Positions 51,539 through 59,415 of a DNA stretch of 64,000 nt are shown here, piece by piece. The DNA is from an uncultured Eubacteriales bacterium. GTDB lineage: Bacteria; Bacillota; Clostridia; Christensenellales; CAG-917. The position numbers were made by a program, and so were the translations under genes. A model generated the notes under the pieces. The model did no database searches. It had not been told where the DNA came from and worked only from the letters and a program-made list of their open reading frames with translations. The stretch spans positions 12,576-76,575 of the forward strand of contig URAF01000010.1 in NCBI GenBank assembly GCA_900545885.1. Reading direction: 5' to 3'. Each line of letters begins with the position of its first letter. Position 1 is the stretch's first letter.

Positions 51539-52702
51539 ATGAATCCGTTTACAAGCAAAGACATTGTCGTTCTCGACGTTACGTCCCGCCTTATGAGCGT
51601 TATGGTCGGCTGCAAAAAAGCGCAGTCCGTTTATGACGTAAAAGCCAGCGTCGACCGCGAATACGCAGGATTCTGCGACGGCGAGTGGCTGGACGAAAGC
51701 GAAACCGTCAGTGTGGCGGAAGAAGTTCTCACCGAAGCAATGAAAACTTCTCTTTCGCGCAGCAAACGCTTGTTTATCGGCGTGCCTGCGGAGTTCGTTA
51801 CCGTGGTCAACAAACCCGTTTCCATAACTCTGGACAGAGTCCGCCGCATTATAGACGCGGATATAGACTATCTGCTCAAAAAGGGCAACACTTTTGCCGA
51901 AAGCGATTTCGAAGTCATCAACTCTTCCGCAATCTGCTATTCCGTCGATACGTCTGACAAACTCTATTTCGACGTGCGCGGTATGGTAGCGGGACGCGTT
52001 GAGTCCACGGTATCGTATATGCTGTGCGAAACGCGTTTTATGGACTTGTTCGCTTCCGTCGCAAGACGTTGCGGTTTCAAGGAAATCCGTTTTGTCGCTT
52101 CGCCGTGGGCGGAGGGCATTTCGCTTTTCGAGCGCGAACAGCGCGACGCGTCTTACGTCCTTGTCGACATCGGCTATATTTCGTCATTCATAGCCGTCGG
52201 AAGAGGAGAGGGGCTCAGCGACCTCAAATCATTCTCTCTCGGCGGAGCGCACATATCGGCGGACATCTTCGAAGTTTTGCAGGTTCCTTACGAACTTGCC
52301 GAACGCGCAAAAGAACTCGTCGACCTCAATCTCAACTATGCGGACGACGCGGTTCTGGTTGCCGACAACGAATACACGGTGTTCGCGTCCGACGCTTGCG
52401 AAATCGTGAAAGCGCGGCTTGAAGTTTTTGCCGACCTCATCAAATCCGTGCTCGACAGTCTGGATTCGCCGACTTACGTTCCGATTTACCTTACGGGCGA
52501 GGGCATAACCGCAATCCGCGGTGCCAAAAAGTTCCTGAGTGAGGAAATCGGCAGAAACGTCGAGATATGCGCGCCCAAACTTCCCGGTTATTCGCGTCCC
52601 GACGACAGCTCCAAAGTTGCTTTGCTTGTCGTCGCGGACAACCTCTCCAAATCTAATATCGGAGAATATATCAAAAGAGTCATCAACGGAGGTAAACAAT
52701 GA
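51539..52702 (+). CDS. ftsA: Divergent FtsA-like actin-fold cell division protein
   Basis: 387 aa, SD GGGGAT. Actin/ASKHA features: phosphate-1 region VVLDVTSRLMSVMVG (the usual Gly-Thr is altered), phosphate-2 VLVDIGYISSFIAVG, LGGAHISADIFEVLQV, and adenosine motif IYLTGEGITAIRGAKKFL. The C-terminus (SNIGEYIKRVINGGKQ) could be the amphipathic membrane anchor. It immediately precedes ftsZ with an ATGA overlap, the normal ftsA place. Sequence is diverged enough that a specialised FtsA-like or SepF-assisted role is possible. Confidence 0.82.
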   Translation: MNPFTSKDIVVLDVTSRLMSVMVGCKKAQSVYDVKASVDREYAGFCDGEWLDESETVSVAEEVLTEAMKTSLSRSKRLFIGVPAEFVTVVNKPVSITLDRVRRIIDADIDYLLKKGNTFAESDFEVINSSAICYSVDTSDKLYFDVRGMVAGRVESTVSYMLCETRFMDLFASVARRCGFKEIRFVASPWAEGISLFEREQRDASYVLVDIGYISSFIAVGRGEGLSDLKSFSLGGAHISADIFEVLQVPYELAERAKELVDLNLNYADDAVLVADNEYTVFASDACEIVKARLEVFADLIKSVLDSLDSPTYVPIYLTGEGITAIRGAKKFLSEEIGRNVEICAPKLPGYSRPDDSSKVALLVVADNLSKSNIGEYIKRVINGGKQ

Positions 52703-54114
52703 TAGATTTCGAAAAATTCGGGTACTCCAACACTCCCGAACCCGAAACCGAAGACAATACATACGGTGTGGAAGAAGAACAGGAAGTGGACTACGGTCCC
52801 GTTCCGAGAAAAATCCCCGGTAAGGCGAACATTGTCGTAGTGGGCGTCGGTGGTGGCGGTAACAACGCTGTCAACAACATGATACGTGCGGGCATCAAGA
52901 GCGCAAGTTTCATCGTTATGAACACCGACATGCAGGCACTCAATATGTCCCTTGTCCCCGAAGAATGCAAAATTCAGCTCGGCGTGGGCAAAACGGGCGG
53001 TCTCGGTGCAGGCTCCAACCCCGAAATCGGCAAACTCGCGGCCGAAGAGTCCCGCGAAGACATCAAAAAAGCACTCGAAGGCATTGACCTTCTGTTCATA
53101 ACCGCAGGTATGGGCGGTGGAACGGGTACAGGTGCCGCTCCCGTAGTTGCCGAAATCGCGAAATCCATGGGCATTCTGACCGTTGCGGTCGTAACCAAAC
53201 CCTTCAACTTCGAAGGTGCGCAACGTATGATGAACGCCGAAGCTGGTATCCGCAACCTCAAAAACTTCGTTGATACGCTGCTTATCATTCCCAACCAGAA
53301 ACTCATCGAAGTCCTTGACAACAAAATCGGTTTCAAACGCGCGTTCGAAATCGCCGACGACGTTCTCCGTCAGGGCGTTCAGGGCGTCAGCGACGTTATA
53401 GCCAACCCCGAACTCATCAACCTCGACTTTGCAGATGTCAAGACCATTCTCAAAAAGAGAGGTCTCGCCCATATGGGTATCGGATACGGCAAAGGCGAAA
53501 AGAGAGTAATCGAAGCGGTTAGAAACGCGGTTTTCAGCCCTTTGCTTGAAACCGACATCGAAGGCGCAACCGGTATCATCGTCAACATCAGCGGCGGTGA
53601 GGATATGCTGCTCAGCGAAGTCACCGAAGCTTGCGAAATCGTCAAACAGGTTGTCGACCCGTCTGCAAACATCATATTCGGCACCGCATTCGTGCCCGAC
53701 AAAAAAGACATCGAAATCACCATCATCGCAACGGGTTTCGTTGACAAGAACAGCGCGCCCGCGCGTTCGGTCGGTTCCGCTCCCGTGAGTGCGTCCAGAC
53801 CCATTGCCGCGGCAATAGCCGACGCAGCGGCGGATACCGCGGATAAAGACGAAGAAACCGTCGAACCCGTACGTTCGGAATACAATCCCGACATATTTGC
53901 AAACCGTCCCACGTTCGGTCTCAGACAAAGCGCACCCGCGGAAGAACCCGCGCCCGCACCTCAACCTGCGGCACCCGTTCAACAGCCTGCACCTGCACCT
54001 CAACCTGCACCTCAGGCACCCGCAAGCGGAATTCAGTCCAGCCGTATAGACGTCGGCAACGCAGGCAGACAGGTTCCCGCGTTCCTGCGTCATCTGCGTC
54101 GCGACAGAGACTGA
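52699..54114 (+). CDS. ftsZ: Cell division GTPase FtsZ
   Basis: 471 aa, SD GGAGGT. An acidic 40-residue N-terminal extension precedes the GTPase: VVVGVGGGGNNAVNN, GGGTGTGAAP (signature, Gly139 onward), and T7 loop NLDFADVKTIL. The linker (about 365-450) has Pro/Ala repeats (EEPAPAPQPAAPVQQP), and the conserved tip is VPAFLRHLRRDRD, which binds FtsA/SepF. Tubulin-like ring polymer. Confidence 0.98.
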   Translation: MIDFEKFGYSNTPEPETEDNTYGVEEEQEVDYGPVPRKIPGKANIVVVGVGGGGNNAVNNMIRAGIKSASFIVMNTDMQALNMSLVPEECKIQLGVGKTGGLGAGSNPEIGKLAAEESREDIKKALEGIDLLFITAGMGGGTGTGAAPVVAEIAKSMGILTVAVVTKPFNFEGAQRMMNAEAGIRNLKNFVDTLLIIPNQKLIEVLDNKIGFKRAFEIADDVLRQGVQGVSDVIANPELINLDFADVKTILKKRGLAHMGIGYGKGEKRVIEAVRNAVFSPLLETDIEGATGIIVNISGGEDMLLSEVTEACEIVKQVVDPSANIIFGTAFVPDKKDIEITIIATGFVDKNSAPARSVGSAPVSASRPIAAAIADAAADTADKDEETVEPVRSEYNPDIFANRPTFGLRQSAPAEEPAPAPQPAAPVQQPAPAPQPAPQAPASGIQSSRIDVGNAGRQVPAFLRHLRRDRD

Positions 54115-54227
54115 CGGTTGACACTATTTGTCAAAATTTAATTGCAGATTTTGGCAAAGTAAATAAAATCGGTTTATAACAGCACTTGTTTTACAACATC
54201 GCACAAACTGATGTTACATCAACAATT

Positions 54228-54256
54228 AAAAAGCCGCCGTTTGGCGGCTTTTTTTT
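54228..54256 (+). terminator. Terminator of ftsZ
   Basis: AAAAAGCCGCC and GGCGGCTTTTT enclose GTTT. Confidence 0.9.
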
Positions 54257-54433
54257 CGTTTTCGTACGTTTTTCAATGCCGAATGCAGAAGCGGAGCGCA
54301 AAAAAACGTGTAGTTTTCGAGTGTTTTGTTTGACGTGTGCCTTTGTTCGTCGGTGAGTTCTGTTCGATATGGGGGACGTGTTTAGCGTTGAGTTCTTGAA
54401 TATCAACGGAAAGATTTTGCGCCGCGGCGTAGA

Positions 54434-54439
54434 TATAAT
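54434..54439 (+). promoter_or_regulatory. -10 element of spoIIGA, leaderless layout
   Basis: TATAAT, then 6 nt to the GTG start. No recognisable -35 at 16-18 nt, as expected for an activator-dependent (Spo0A-type) promoter. A TGCCGAA resembling a 0A box lies at 54277-54283, probably too far to act. Confidence 0.5.
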
Positions 54440-54445
54440 GCCGTT

Positions 54446-55207
54446 GTGAGTGTGTATGTGGAAGTCGTTTTGCTCAACAACCTTGCAATCGACGCGCTGC
54501 TCATTGCGGCGACGCTCACTTTGCGGCGACGGAAAATACGGAAACTGCGCTTTTTGTTTGCAGTATGTTTGTGTGCAAGCGTTGCCGTAGCGTACGCCGT
54601 GCTTCCCGAAGTGTGGCAGACAGTCATAAGAGTTGTGCTTGCACCGGTCGCAACGTTGATTTTCGACAAGTACAAGTCCGTGAAAGATTACATAATTTCG
54701 CTTGTGTTGTTTGCCGTGCTGACATTTGCTTTGGGCGGCGCCGTAAGCGGAATAGGATATCTCACAGGGATAATGCTCGAAGGCTATCTGATACTCGGAA
54801 TAACGGCTTTTGCGGCGTTTTTGATGGTCATCGGCGTAAGATTGCTGTTGAGAATGCGCGCCAACACCAGCCGAAAAATCTGTACGGCAACGGTACATAT
54901 TTTCGGCAAAAGCATATCGGTCAATGCGCTGTGCGACAGCGGAAACACGCTTACCGACGGCGTCAGCGGATTGCCTGTCGTGATTGCGTCCGAAGCCTTT
55001 GAAAAACTCGTGTCCGAAGGCGAAAAGATGGACTGCAAGCGGATTGAAGGGTTTGTTGAGTTGAAGACCGTAAGCGGCGAAGCAAGTCTTCCGATAATCG
55101 GCGTCGAAGAAATCGAAGTCGGCGGCAAACGCTGTAAAGCCTACGCCGCACTTTCGGGAAAGACATTCGACGGATACGAACTGATATTGCAGAATACGAT
55201 GTTCTGA
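54446..55207 (+). CDS. spoIIGA: Sigma-E processing peptidase SpoIIGA
   Basis: 253 aa, GTG start without Shine-Dalgarno. Five or so membrane helices (1-135) precede a pepsin-like domain with catalytic Asp164 in ALCDSGNTLTDG. It cleaves the pro-sequence of sigma-E in the mother cell when signalled by SpoIIR. The gene pair spoIIGA-sigE is conserved in spore formers. Confidence 0.95.
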   Translation: MSVYVEVVLLNNLAIDALLIAATLTLRRRKIRKLRFLFAVCLCASVAVAYAVLPEVWQTVIRVVLAPVATLIFDKYKSVKDYIISLVLFAVLTFALGGAVSGIGYLTGIMLEGYLILGITAFAAFLMVIGVRLLLRMRANTSRKICTATVHIFGKSISVNALCDSGNTLTDGVSGLPVVIASEAFEKLVSEGEKMDCKRIEGFVELKTVSGEASLPIIGVEEIEVGGKRCKAYAALSGKTFDGYELILQNTMF

Positions 55208-55296
55208 AACTAACCGATATTGCAAATGCTACGTCCGAATGCGATGTGCCGAATGATAAAGGTTTGCGTGACGATGTTGTTAGTTTGGGGTGAAAA

Positions 55297-56004
55297 ATGA
55301 AATTGAGAGAACTTATAGCAAAAATTCTGCGTTTTCTGGGGTTTTCGAAGCCCTGCAATGTAGACTACATATCCACGGGAGAAGCGTTGCCTTCGCCGAT
55401 GACGCCCGAAGAAGAGGCAAAGACGGTTGAAGAGTATATGAACGGCAGCGACGAAGCGCGGTTGAAGCTCATAGAACGCAACTTGCGGCTTGTGGTGTAC
55501 ATAGCAAAGCGTTTTGACAATACGGGTGTAGACCTCGAAGACCTGATTTCCATAGGCACGATAGGGCTTATAAAGGCGGTAGGGAGTTTCAAACCCGACA
55601 AGAACATCAAACTTGCGACTTTTGCGTCGAGATGTATCGAGAACGAAATATTGATGTATCTGCGCAAGATGGCACGCGTGCGTACCGAGGTAAGTTTTGA
55701 CGAGCCGCTGAACGTCGATTGGGAGGGCAACGTTCTTTTGCTGAGCGACGTACTCGGCACCGAACCCGACTCCATTTACAAGGACGTAGAACTGTCGGCG
55801 GAAAAAGAAATGCTGCGCGAAACTTTTTCGCGGTTGCCCGAACGTGAAAGACAGATTGTCGAACTGCGTTTCGGACTTGACGGAAAAGAGGAGATGACCC
55901 AAAAGGAAATCGCCGAGATGATGGGGATATCGCAATCCTACATTTCGCGACTGGAAAAGAAGATTGTGTCTTCGCTGAAAAAAGAAATTGCAAAACTCGG
56001 CTGA
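55297..56004 (+). CDS. sigE: RNA polymerase sporulation sigma factor sigma-E (pro-form)
   Basis: 235 aa, SD GGGGTGA. N-terminal pro-sequence (MKLRELIAKILRFLGF), region 2 (RNLRLVVYIAKRFDNTGVDLEDLISIGTIGLIKAV, then FKPDKNIKLATFASRCIENEI), region 4 helix-turn-helix (TQKEIAEMMGISQSYISRLEKKI). Master regulator of early mother-cell genes. It lies 89 bp after spoIIGA. Confidence 0.97.
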   Translation: MKLRELIAKILRFLGFSKPCNVDYISTGEALPSPMTPEEEAKTVEEYMNGSDEARLKLIERNLRLVVYIAKRFDNTGVDLEDLISIGTIGLIKAVGSFKPDKNIKLATFASRCIENEILMYLRKMARVRTEVSFDEPLNVDWEGNVLLLSDVLGTEPDSIYKDVELSAEKEMLRETFSRLPERERQIVELRFGLDGKEEMTQKEIAEMMGISQSYISRLEKKIVSSLKKEIAKLG

Positions 56005-56029
56005 CAGCGCATAAAAGTCGTAAAACTGC

Positions 56030-56091
56030 CAAAACTATTCTAAAAATCGGCAAAATATATTATACTTTTGTGCGATAACGAGAATACTTTG
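56030..56091. repeat. 62-bp imperfect palindromic repeat, copy 3
   Basis: Starts CAAAACTATTCTAAAAATC and ends AGAATACTTTG. The centre (TATTATACTTTTG) is inverted relative to copies 1 and 2. Located between sigE and sigG. Confidence 0.8.
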
Positions 56092-56252
56092 ACTTGAAAA
56101 TCGACTGTTCAGTGCGTTTTTCGTCAGCAGACGGTGACACTCTTAGAAAGCCTTTGTGTATTGTGATTGGAGCGTAAATGCGTGAACAAAACGCAATTCC
56201 GAAAGATTTTCGACAACACAACATATATAAAATCGGCGTAAAAATTTTACGG

Positions 56253-56289
56253 AAAAGCCTTCTACATATTCAATGCAGGAGGCTTTTTT
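56253..56289 (+). promoter_or_regulatory. Terminator-like hairpin sequestering the sigG Shine-Dalgarno
   Basis: AAAAGCCT (56253-56260) pairs with AGGCTTTT (56280-56287). The right arm overlaps the Shine-Dalgarno GGAGG (56278-56282), and a run of six Ts leads directly into the ATG at 56290. Confidence 0.7.
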
Positions 56290-57063
56290 ATGAGCAGAGT
56301 CACTATATGCGGAGTGGATACGGGAAGTCTTCCGAGGCTTACCGTCAGCGAAAGCGACAGGTTGCTTGAACTCATAGAACAGGGGGACTCCGCCGCAAAA
56401 GAATTGTTTTTGCGTGCAAATATGAGGCTTGTTCTGTCTGTGGTCGGACGGTTTTCTAAGTCCTCGGAATGTGCCGACGACCTTTTTCAGGCGGGTATGG
56501 TCGGAATGATGAAGGCGCTTGCCAACTTCGACAGAACGCTCGGAATGCGTTTTTCAACTTATGCCGTGCCTATGATTATAGGCGAAATCAAAAGAAGTCT
56601 GCGCGACAGAACGGGCATAAAAGTTCCGCGCAGCATGCGCGATACGGCTTATCAGGCCTTGAAAGCTCGTGAAAAAATCGTGGAAAGTACGTCAAAAGAG
56701 CCTGAACTTGTGGAAATTGCCGACGAAATCGGCGTGTCCATCAGACAGGTTGCGTGTGCGCTGGACGCGGTGAGCGAGCCTGTGTCATTCTTTGAACCCG
56801 TTTTTTCGGACGGTGACGAAGGTATGCAGCTTTTCGACCAGATTGCCGACAAAAAGGAAAACGCAGATAACTGGGCGGAAAAAATTGCTTTGCTCGAAGC
56901 GCTTAAATGCGTGCCCGAACGCGAGATGTGCGTACTCCGAATGAGATATTTCGAAGGAAAAACGCAAACAGAAATCAGTAAAGCGGTGGGGGTAAGTCAG
57001 GCACAGGTAAGCCGACTTGAAAAATCCGCCGTAGACCGACTGAAAAAACTGCTTTCGGAATGA
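56290..57063 (+). CDS. sigG: RNA polymerase sporulation sigma factor sigma-G
   Basis: 257 aa. The N-terminus VTICGVDTGSLPRL matches the sigma-G-specific motif (GVDTxxLP). Regions 2 to 4 follow: ANMRLVLSVVGRF, RFSTYAVPMIIGEIKRSLRD, TQTEISKAVGVSQAQVSRLEKSA. Late forespore regulator. It lies downstream of sigE in the usual order, with a hairpin over its ribosome binding site. Confidence 0.95.
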   Translation: MSRVTICGVDTGSLPRLTVSESDRLLELIEQGDSAAKELFLRANMRLVLSVVGRFSKSSECADDLFQAGMVGMMKALANFDRTLGMRFSTYAVPMIIGEIKRSLRDRTGIKVPRSMRDTAYQALKAREKIVESTSKEPELVEIADEIGVSIRQVACALDAVSEPVSFFEPVFSDGDEGMQLFDQIADKKENADNWAEKIALLEALKCVPEREMCVLRMRYFEGKTQTEISKAVGVSQAQVSRLEKSAVDRLKKLLSE

Positions 57064-57160
57064 CATTTTGGATTTATCATCCAGGGAATTTCAAAAGAAA
57101 AGATTTATTGCGTGAGAAAAAAGAAAAGAGTTATTGCGGAAGAAGTTGTTTTGCTAAAAA

Positions 57161-57196
57161 GCCGACGGTAAACTGACCGTCGGCAACTATTTTTGG
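57161..57196 (+). terminator. Terminator of sigG
   Basis: GCCGACGGT and ACCGTCGGC enclose AAACTG, followed by AACTATTTTT. Confidence 0.65.
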
Positions 57197-57332
57197 TAAA
57201 ATTTTCCGCAAACCGTCGGCGGTTGACGTTTTGGTTCGCCGTTTTTAGCTGTGATTTGTTTTGCTGCGTTTTCGGTTCGCCGTCAATAAAACAGTCTGAA
57301 AAATGTTTTTCCGAAATAATATTTCAACCTAG

Positions 57333-57355
57333 CGCGCACTTTGAGTGCGCGTTTT
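57333..57355 (+). terminator. Second hairpin, terminator-like
   Basis: CGCGCACT and AGTGCGCG around TTG, then TTTT. Confidence 0.5.
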
Positions 57356-57406
57356 AAGGTTTCGGAAGTCAGATTCCGTTCGCTTGCTTGCCTATTTGCG
57401 ACGTTT

Positions 57407-57706
57407 CTATTTGACGTAGTATTCGTCATCGTCCGTTTCTCCTTCTTTACATACCGATACGCCGCCTACCATTTCGACAAGTATTACGTCGCCGCCGATT
57501 TTCACTATGTTGTTCCACGGTATGAATATGTTGTCCGACGACGTGAAACTCTTGAAAAAACTTTTTTTGCCGGGGACCACAAGCCCGAGTATTCTGCCGC
57601 ACGCGGTGAAAACCATATCGCAGGTATGCCCGAGTTGACGCCCGTCCGCAACGTTGACGACCTGCTTTTCTGCCAATTCCGAAAAAGAGTACTGCTTGAC
57701 GTTCAT
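57407..57706 (-). CDS. YlmC/YmxH-family sporulation protein (PRC-barrel)
   Basis: 99 aa. PRC-barrel-like fold: FSELAEKQVVNVADGRQLGHTCDMVFTACGRILGLVVPG, then IFIPWNNIVKIGGDVILVEM. Matches the YlmC/YmxH sporulation family. The ATG has no Shine-Dalgarno; a sigma-E-like promoter ends 5 nt upstream. Role unknown; mother-cell expression is expected from the promoter. Confidence 0.9.
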   Translation of the reverse strand: MNVKQYSFSELAEKQVVNVADGRQLGHTCDMVFTACGRILGLVVPGKKSFFKSFTSSDNIFIPWNNIVKIGGDVILVEMVGGVSVCKEGETDDDEYYVK

Positions 57707-57711
57707 ACCAA

Positions 57712-57740
57712 AGGTTATGTGTGCCGTTTGCGCTTTATGC
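57712..57740 (-). promoter_or_regulatory. Sigma-E-like promoter of the ylmC-type gene
   Basis: Minus strand GCATAAA (57740-57734), 14-nt spacer, CATAACCT (57719-57712), against KMATATT-N14-CATACANT. The ATG follows after 5 nt. Confidence 0.55.
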
Positions 57741-57766
57741 TAAATATTGTTTTTTTTGTCAAATTC

Positions 57767-57804
57767 TTTACATCGACCGCTATATATTGTATAATCTATA
57801 CAAT
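57767..57804 (+). promoter_or_regulatory. Promoter and dyad of nrdR
   Basis: TTTACA (57767-57772), 17-nt spacer, TATAAT (57790-57795). A perfect dyad ATTGTATA-ATC-TATACAAT (57786-57804) covers the -10. Confidence 0.75.
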
Positions 57805-57836
57805 CAAAATACGAAAATTGCAAAGAGGATTGCGAT

Positions 57837-58313
57837 ATGAAATGCATATATTGCGGGTGTATGGACAGCAAAGTCGTGGACAGCAGACAGAACGAAGAGG
57901 GCACCTCTATTCGTCGCCGTCGCGAATGTGAAAGTTGCGGCAAAAGATTTACGACATACGAGACGATAGAGTACACGCCCGTTCTCGTCGTGAAAAAAGA
58001 CGGTTCCCGTCAGGCGTTTGACATTGCCAAAGTCAAAATGGGCATCATGAAAGCCTGCGAAAAGCGTCCCATTTCCATGACTGCCATTGACAAAATGGTG
58101 ACGGAAATTCAGCGCAAAGTGCTCAATTCGCTCGAACAGGAAGTTTCTTCGTCATATATCGGCGACCTTGTCATGGAACAGTTGCGCGAAATCGACGACG
58201 TTGCTTACGTGCGTTATGCGTCCGTGCACCGTCAATTCAAGGACATAAACACGTTGCTCAACGAAATCGAGGAACTCGTAAAGCTCAAAGACAACCTCGA
58301 CAAAAAGAAATAA
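57837..58313 (+). CDS. nrdR: Transcriptional repressor NrdR
   Basis: 158 aa, SD AGAGGAT. Zinc ribbon with Cys3, Cys6, Cys31 and Cys34, then an ATP-cone (VVKKDGSRQAFDIAKVKMGIMKACEKRPIS). Senses dATP/ATP and represses ribonucleotide reductase genes. The operator-like dyad in its own promoter may be autoregulatory. Confidence 0.97.
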   Translation: MKCIYCGCMDSKVVDSRQNEEGTSIRRRRECESCGKRFTTYETIEYTPVLVVKKDGSRQAFDIAKVKMGIMKACEKRPISMTAIDKMVTEIQRKVLNSLEQEVSSSYIGDLVMEQLREIDDVAYVRYASVHRQFKDINTLLNEIEELVKLKDNLDKKK

Positions 58314-58347
58314 AGTGTAGTTTGTTTTAATCGGCAGAATACAAATT

Positions 58348-58373
58348 AAGCAATCCTTTGGATTGCTTTTTTT
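58348..58373 (+). terminator. Terminator of nrdR
   Basis: AAGCAATCC and GGATTGCTT around TTT, then TTTTT. Confidence 0.85.
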
Positions 58374-58447
58374 ATGTACGGCGTTGGTTTCGGTTGTTGA
58401 GGTTGTTGCTTATTTAAGCGTTTATGATTGCTTTGCCGCGCGGTTTG

Positions 58448-58476
58448 TCAAAAATTTTCCGTCAGGCGCATATTAT
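58448..58476 (+). promoter_or_regulatory. Weak sigma-E-like promoter of sigK
   Basis: TCAAAAA (58448-58454), 14-nt spacer, CATATTAT (58469-58476). The -10 is reasonable and the -35 poor. Confidence 0.3.
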
Positions 58477-58496
58477 GTACAACCTTGGAGGGTGTA

Positions 58497-59195
58497 ATGG
58501 CGCTTGAAAGTCTTTTTTTGTTGTTGAAAAACCTTGTCATCTTTTCGTCTTACGTCACCGATAAAAGTTCTTTTCCGAAGCCGCTTTCAAAGGAAAAGGA
58601 AGCCGAATACATACTGAAAGCCGAACAAGGCGACGAAGAAGCCAAAGAAATTCTCATCAAACACAATCTGCGCCTTGTTGCGCACATCGCAAAAAAATAT
58701 TCAAACTACGGCGACAACGACGAGCTCATTTCCGTGGGTTCAATCGGGCTTATAAAAGCTGTCAACAGTTTCAATCACACCAAAGGCACGCAGCTTGCGA
58801 CATATGCTTCGCGGTGTATAGAAAACGAAATTCTGATGACCATGCGCGTGACGAAAAAGCACCGTTCCAACGTTTCGCTCAACGAACCCGTGGGAGTAGA
58901 CAGGGACGGCAACGAACTTACGATAATGGATGTGCTTGCCGAAGCCGGGTCGGTTATCGACGACGTGGAGAGCAATATCCTTATGGAAAGGCTGCTTGAA
59001 ATAACCGGCAAGTGCCTGAACGAAAGGGAATACGAGATAATCCGTCTGCGTTACGGGCTGGGCGGTGCTCCCGCGCTCACTCAAAGGGAAGTGGCGGCAA
59101 AGTTCGGGATATCGCGTTCCTACGTGTCGCGTATAGAAAAACACGCTCTCGGCAAAATCAAAGCCAACATAGACGCGGAAGAACTCTATTTCTGA
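58497..59195 (+). CDS. sigK: RNA polymerase sporulation sigma factor sigma-K (pro-form), uninterrupted
   Basis: 232 aa from the ATG at 58497 (SD TTGGAGGGTG). Short hydrophobic pro-sequence (MALESLFLLLKNLVIFSSYVTDKSSFPKPLS), then region 2 (HNLRLVAHIAKKYSNYGDNDELISVGSIGLIKAV) and region 4 (TQREVAAKFGISRSYVSRIEKHALGKI). Late mother-cell sigma. The gene is continuous, with no skin-type element. Lying near sigE and sigG is unusual compared with Bacillus. Confidence 0.96.
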   Translation: MALESLFLLLKNLVIFSSYVTDKSSFPKPLSKEKEAEYILKAEQGDEEAKEILIKHNLRLVAHIAKKYSNYGDNDELISVGSIGLIKAVNSFNHTKGTQLATYASRCIENEILMTMRVTKKHRSNVSLNEPVGVDRDGNELTIMDVLAEAGSVIDDVESNILMERLLEITGKCLNEREYEIIRLRYGLGGAPALTQREVAAKFGISRSYVSRIEKHALGKIKANIDAEELYF

Positions 59196-59261
59196 CGCTG
59201 GTCTGACAGAATTTTTAAGACGCACTTTGAGATAAGGTCGTTTAGGTATCGGCAACAGGCT

Positions 59262-59291
59262 TTCGGACGCCTCGATGCTGTCCGAACCGTT
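59262..59291 (+). terminator. Possible terminator of sigK
   Basis: TTCGGAC (59262-59268) pairs with GTCCGAA (59280-59286); followed by CCGTTTTAG. Confidence 0.4.
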
Positions 59292-59415
59292 TTAGTTTCT
59301 TTTCCGACTTTTCCGCATCGTACGCTTGTGTTGTTTTCTGCGGTGTATGCGTGCGGAACATTCGGTCGTTTTGAAATAACCCGAAATTCTAGACTATTAT
59401 ATATTAAAATAACTA

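Larger units (their letters stand above)
57064..57406. other. Intergenic region between sigG and the convergent ylmC-type gene
   Basis: 343 bp with no gene. It contains the sigG terminator (57161-57196) and a second hairpin (57333-57355). Nothing else was recognised. Confidence 0.6.

Noticed and set aside
54277..54283. 0A box (TGCCGAA) controlling spoIIGA
   Set aside because: A single imperfect heptamer about 150 bp from the -10 is too far and too short to support a claim.
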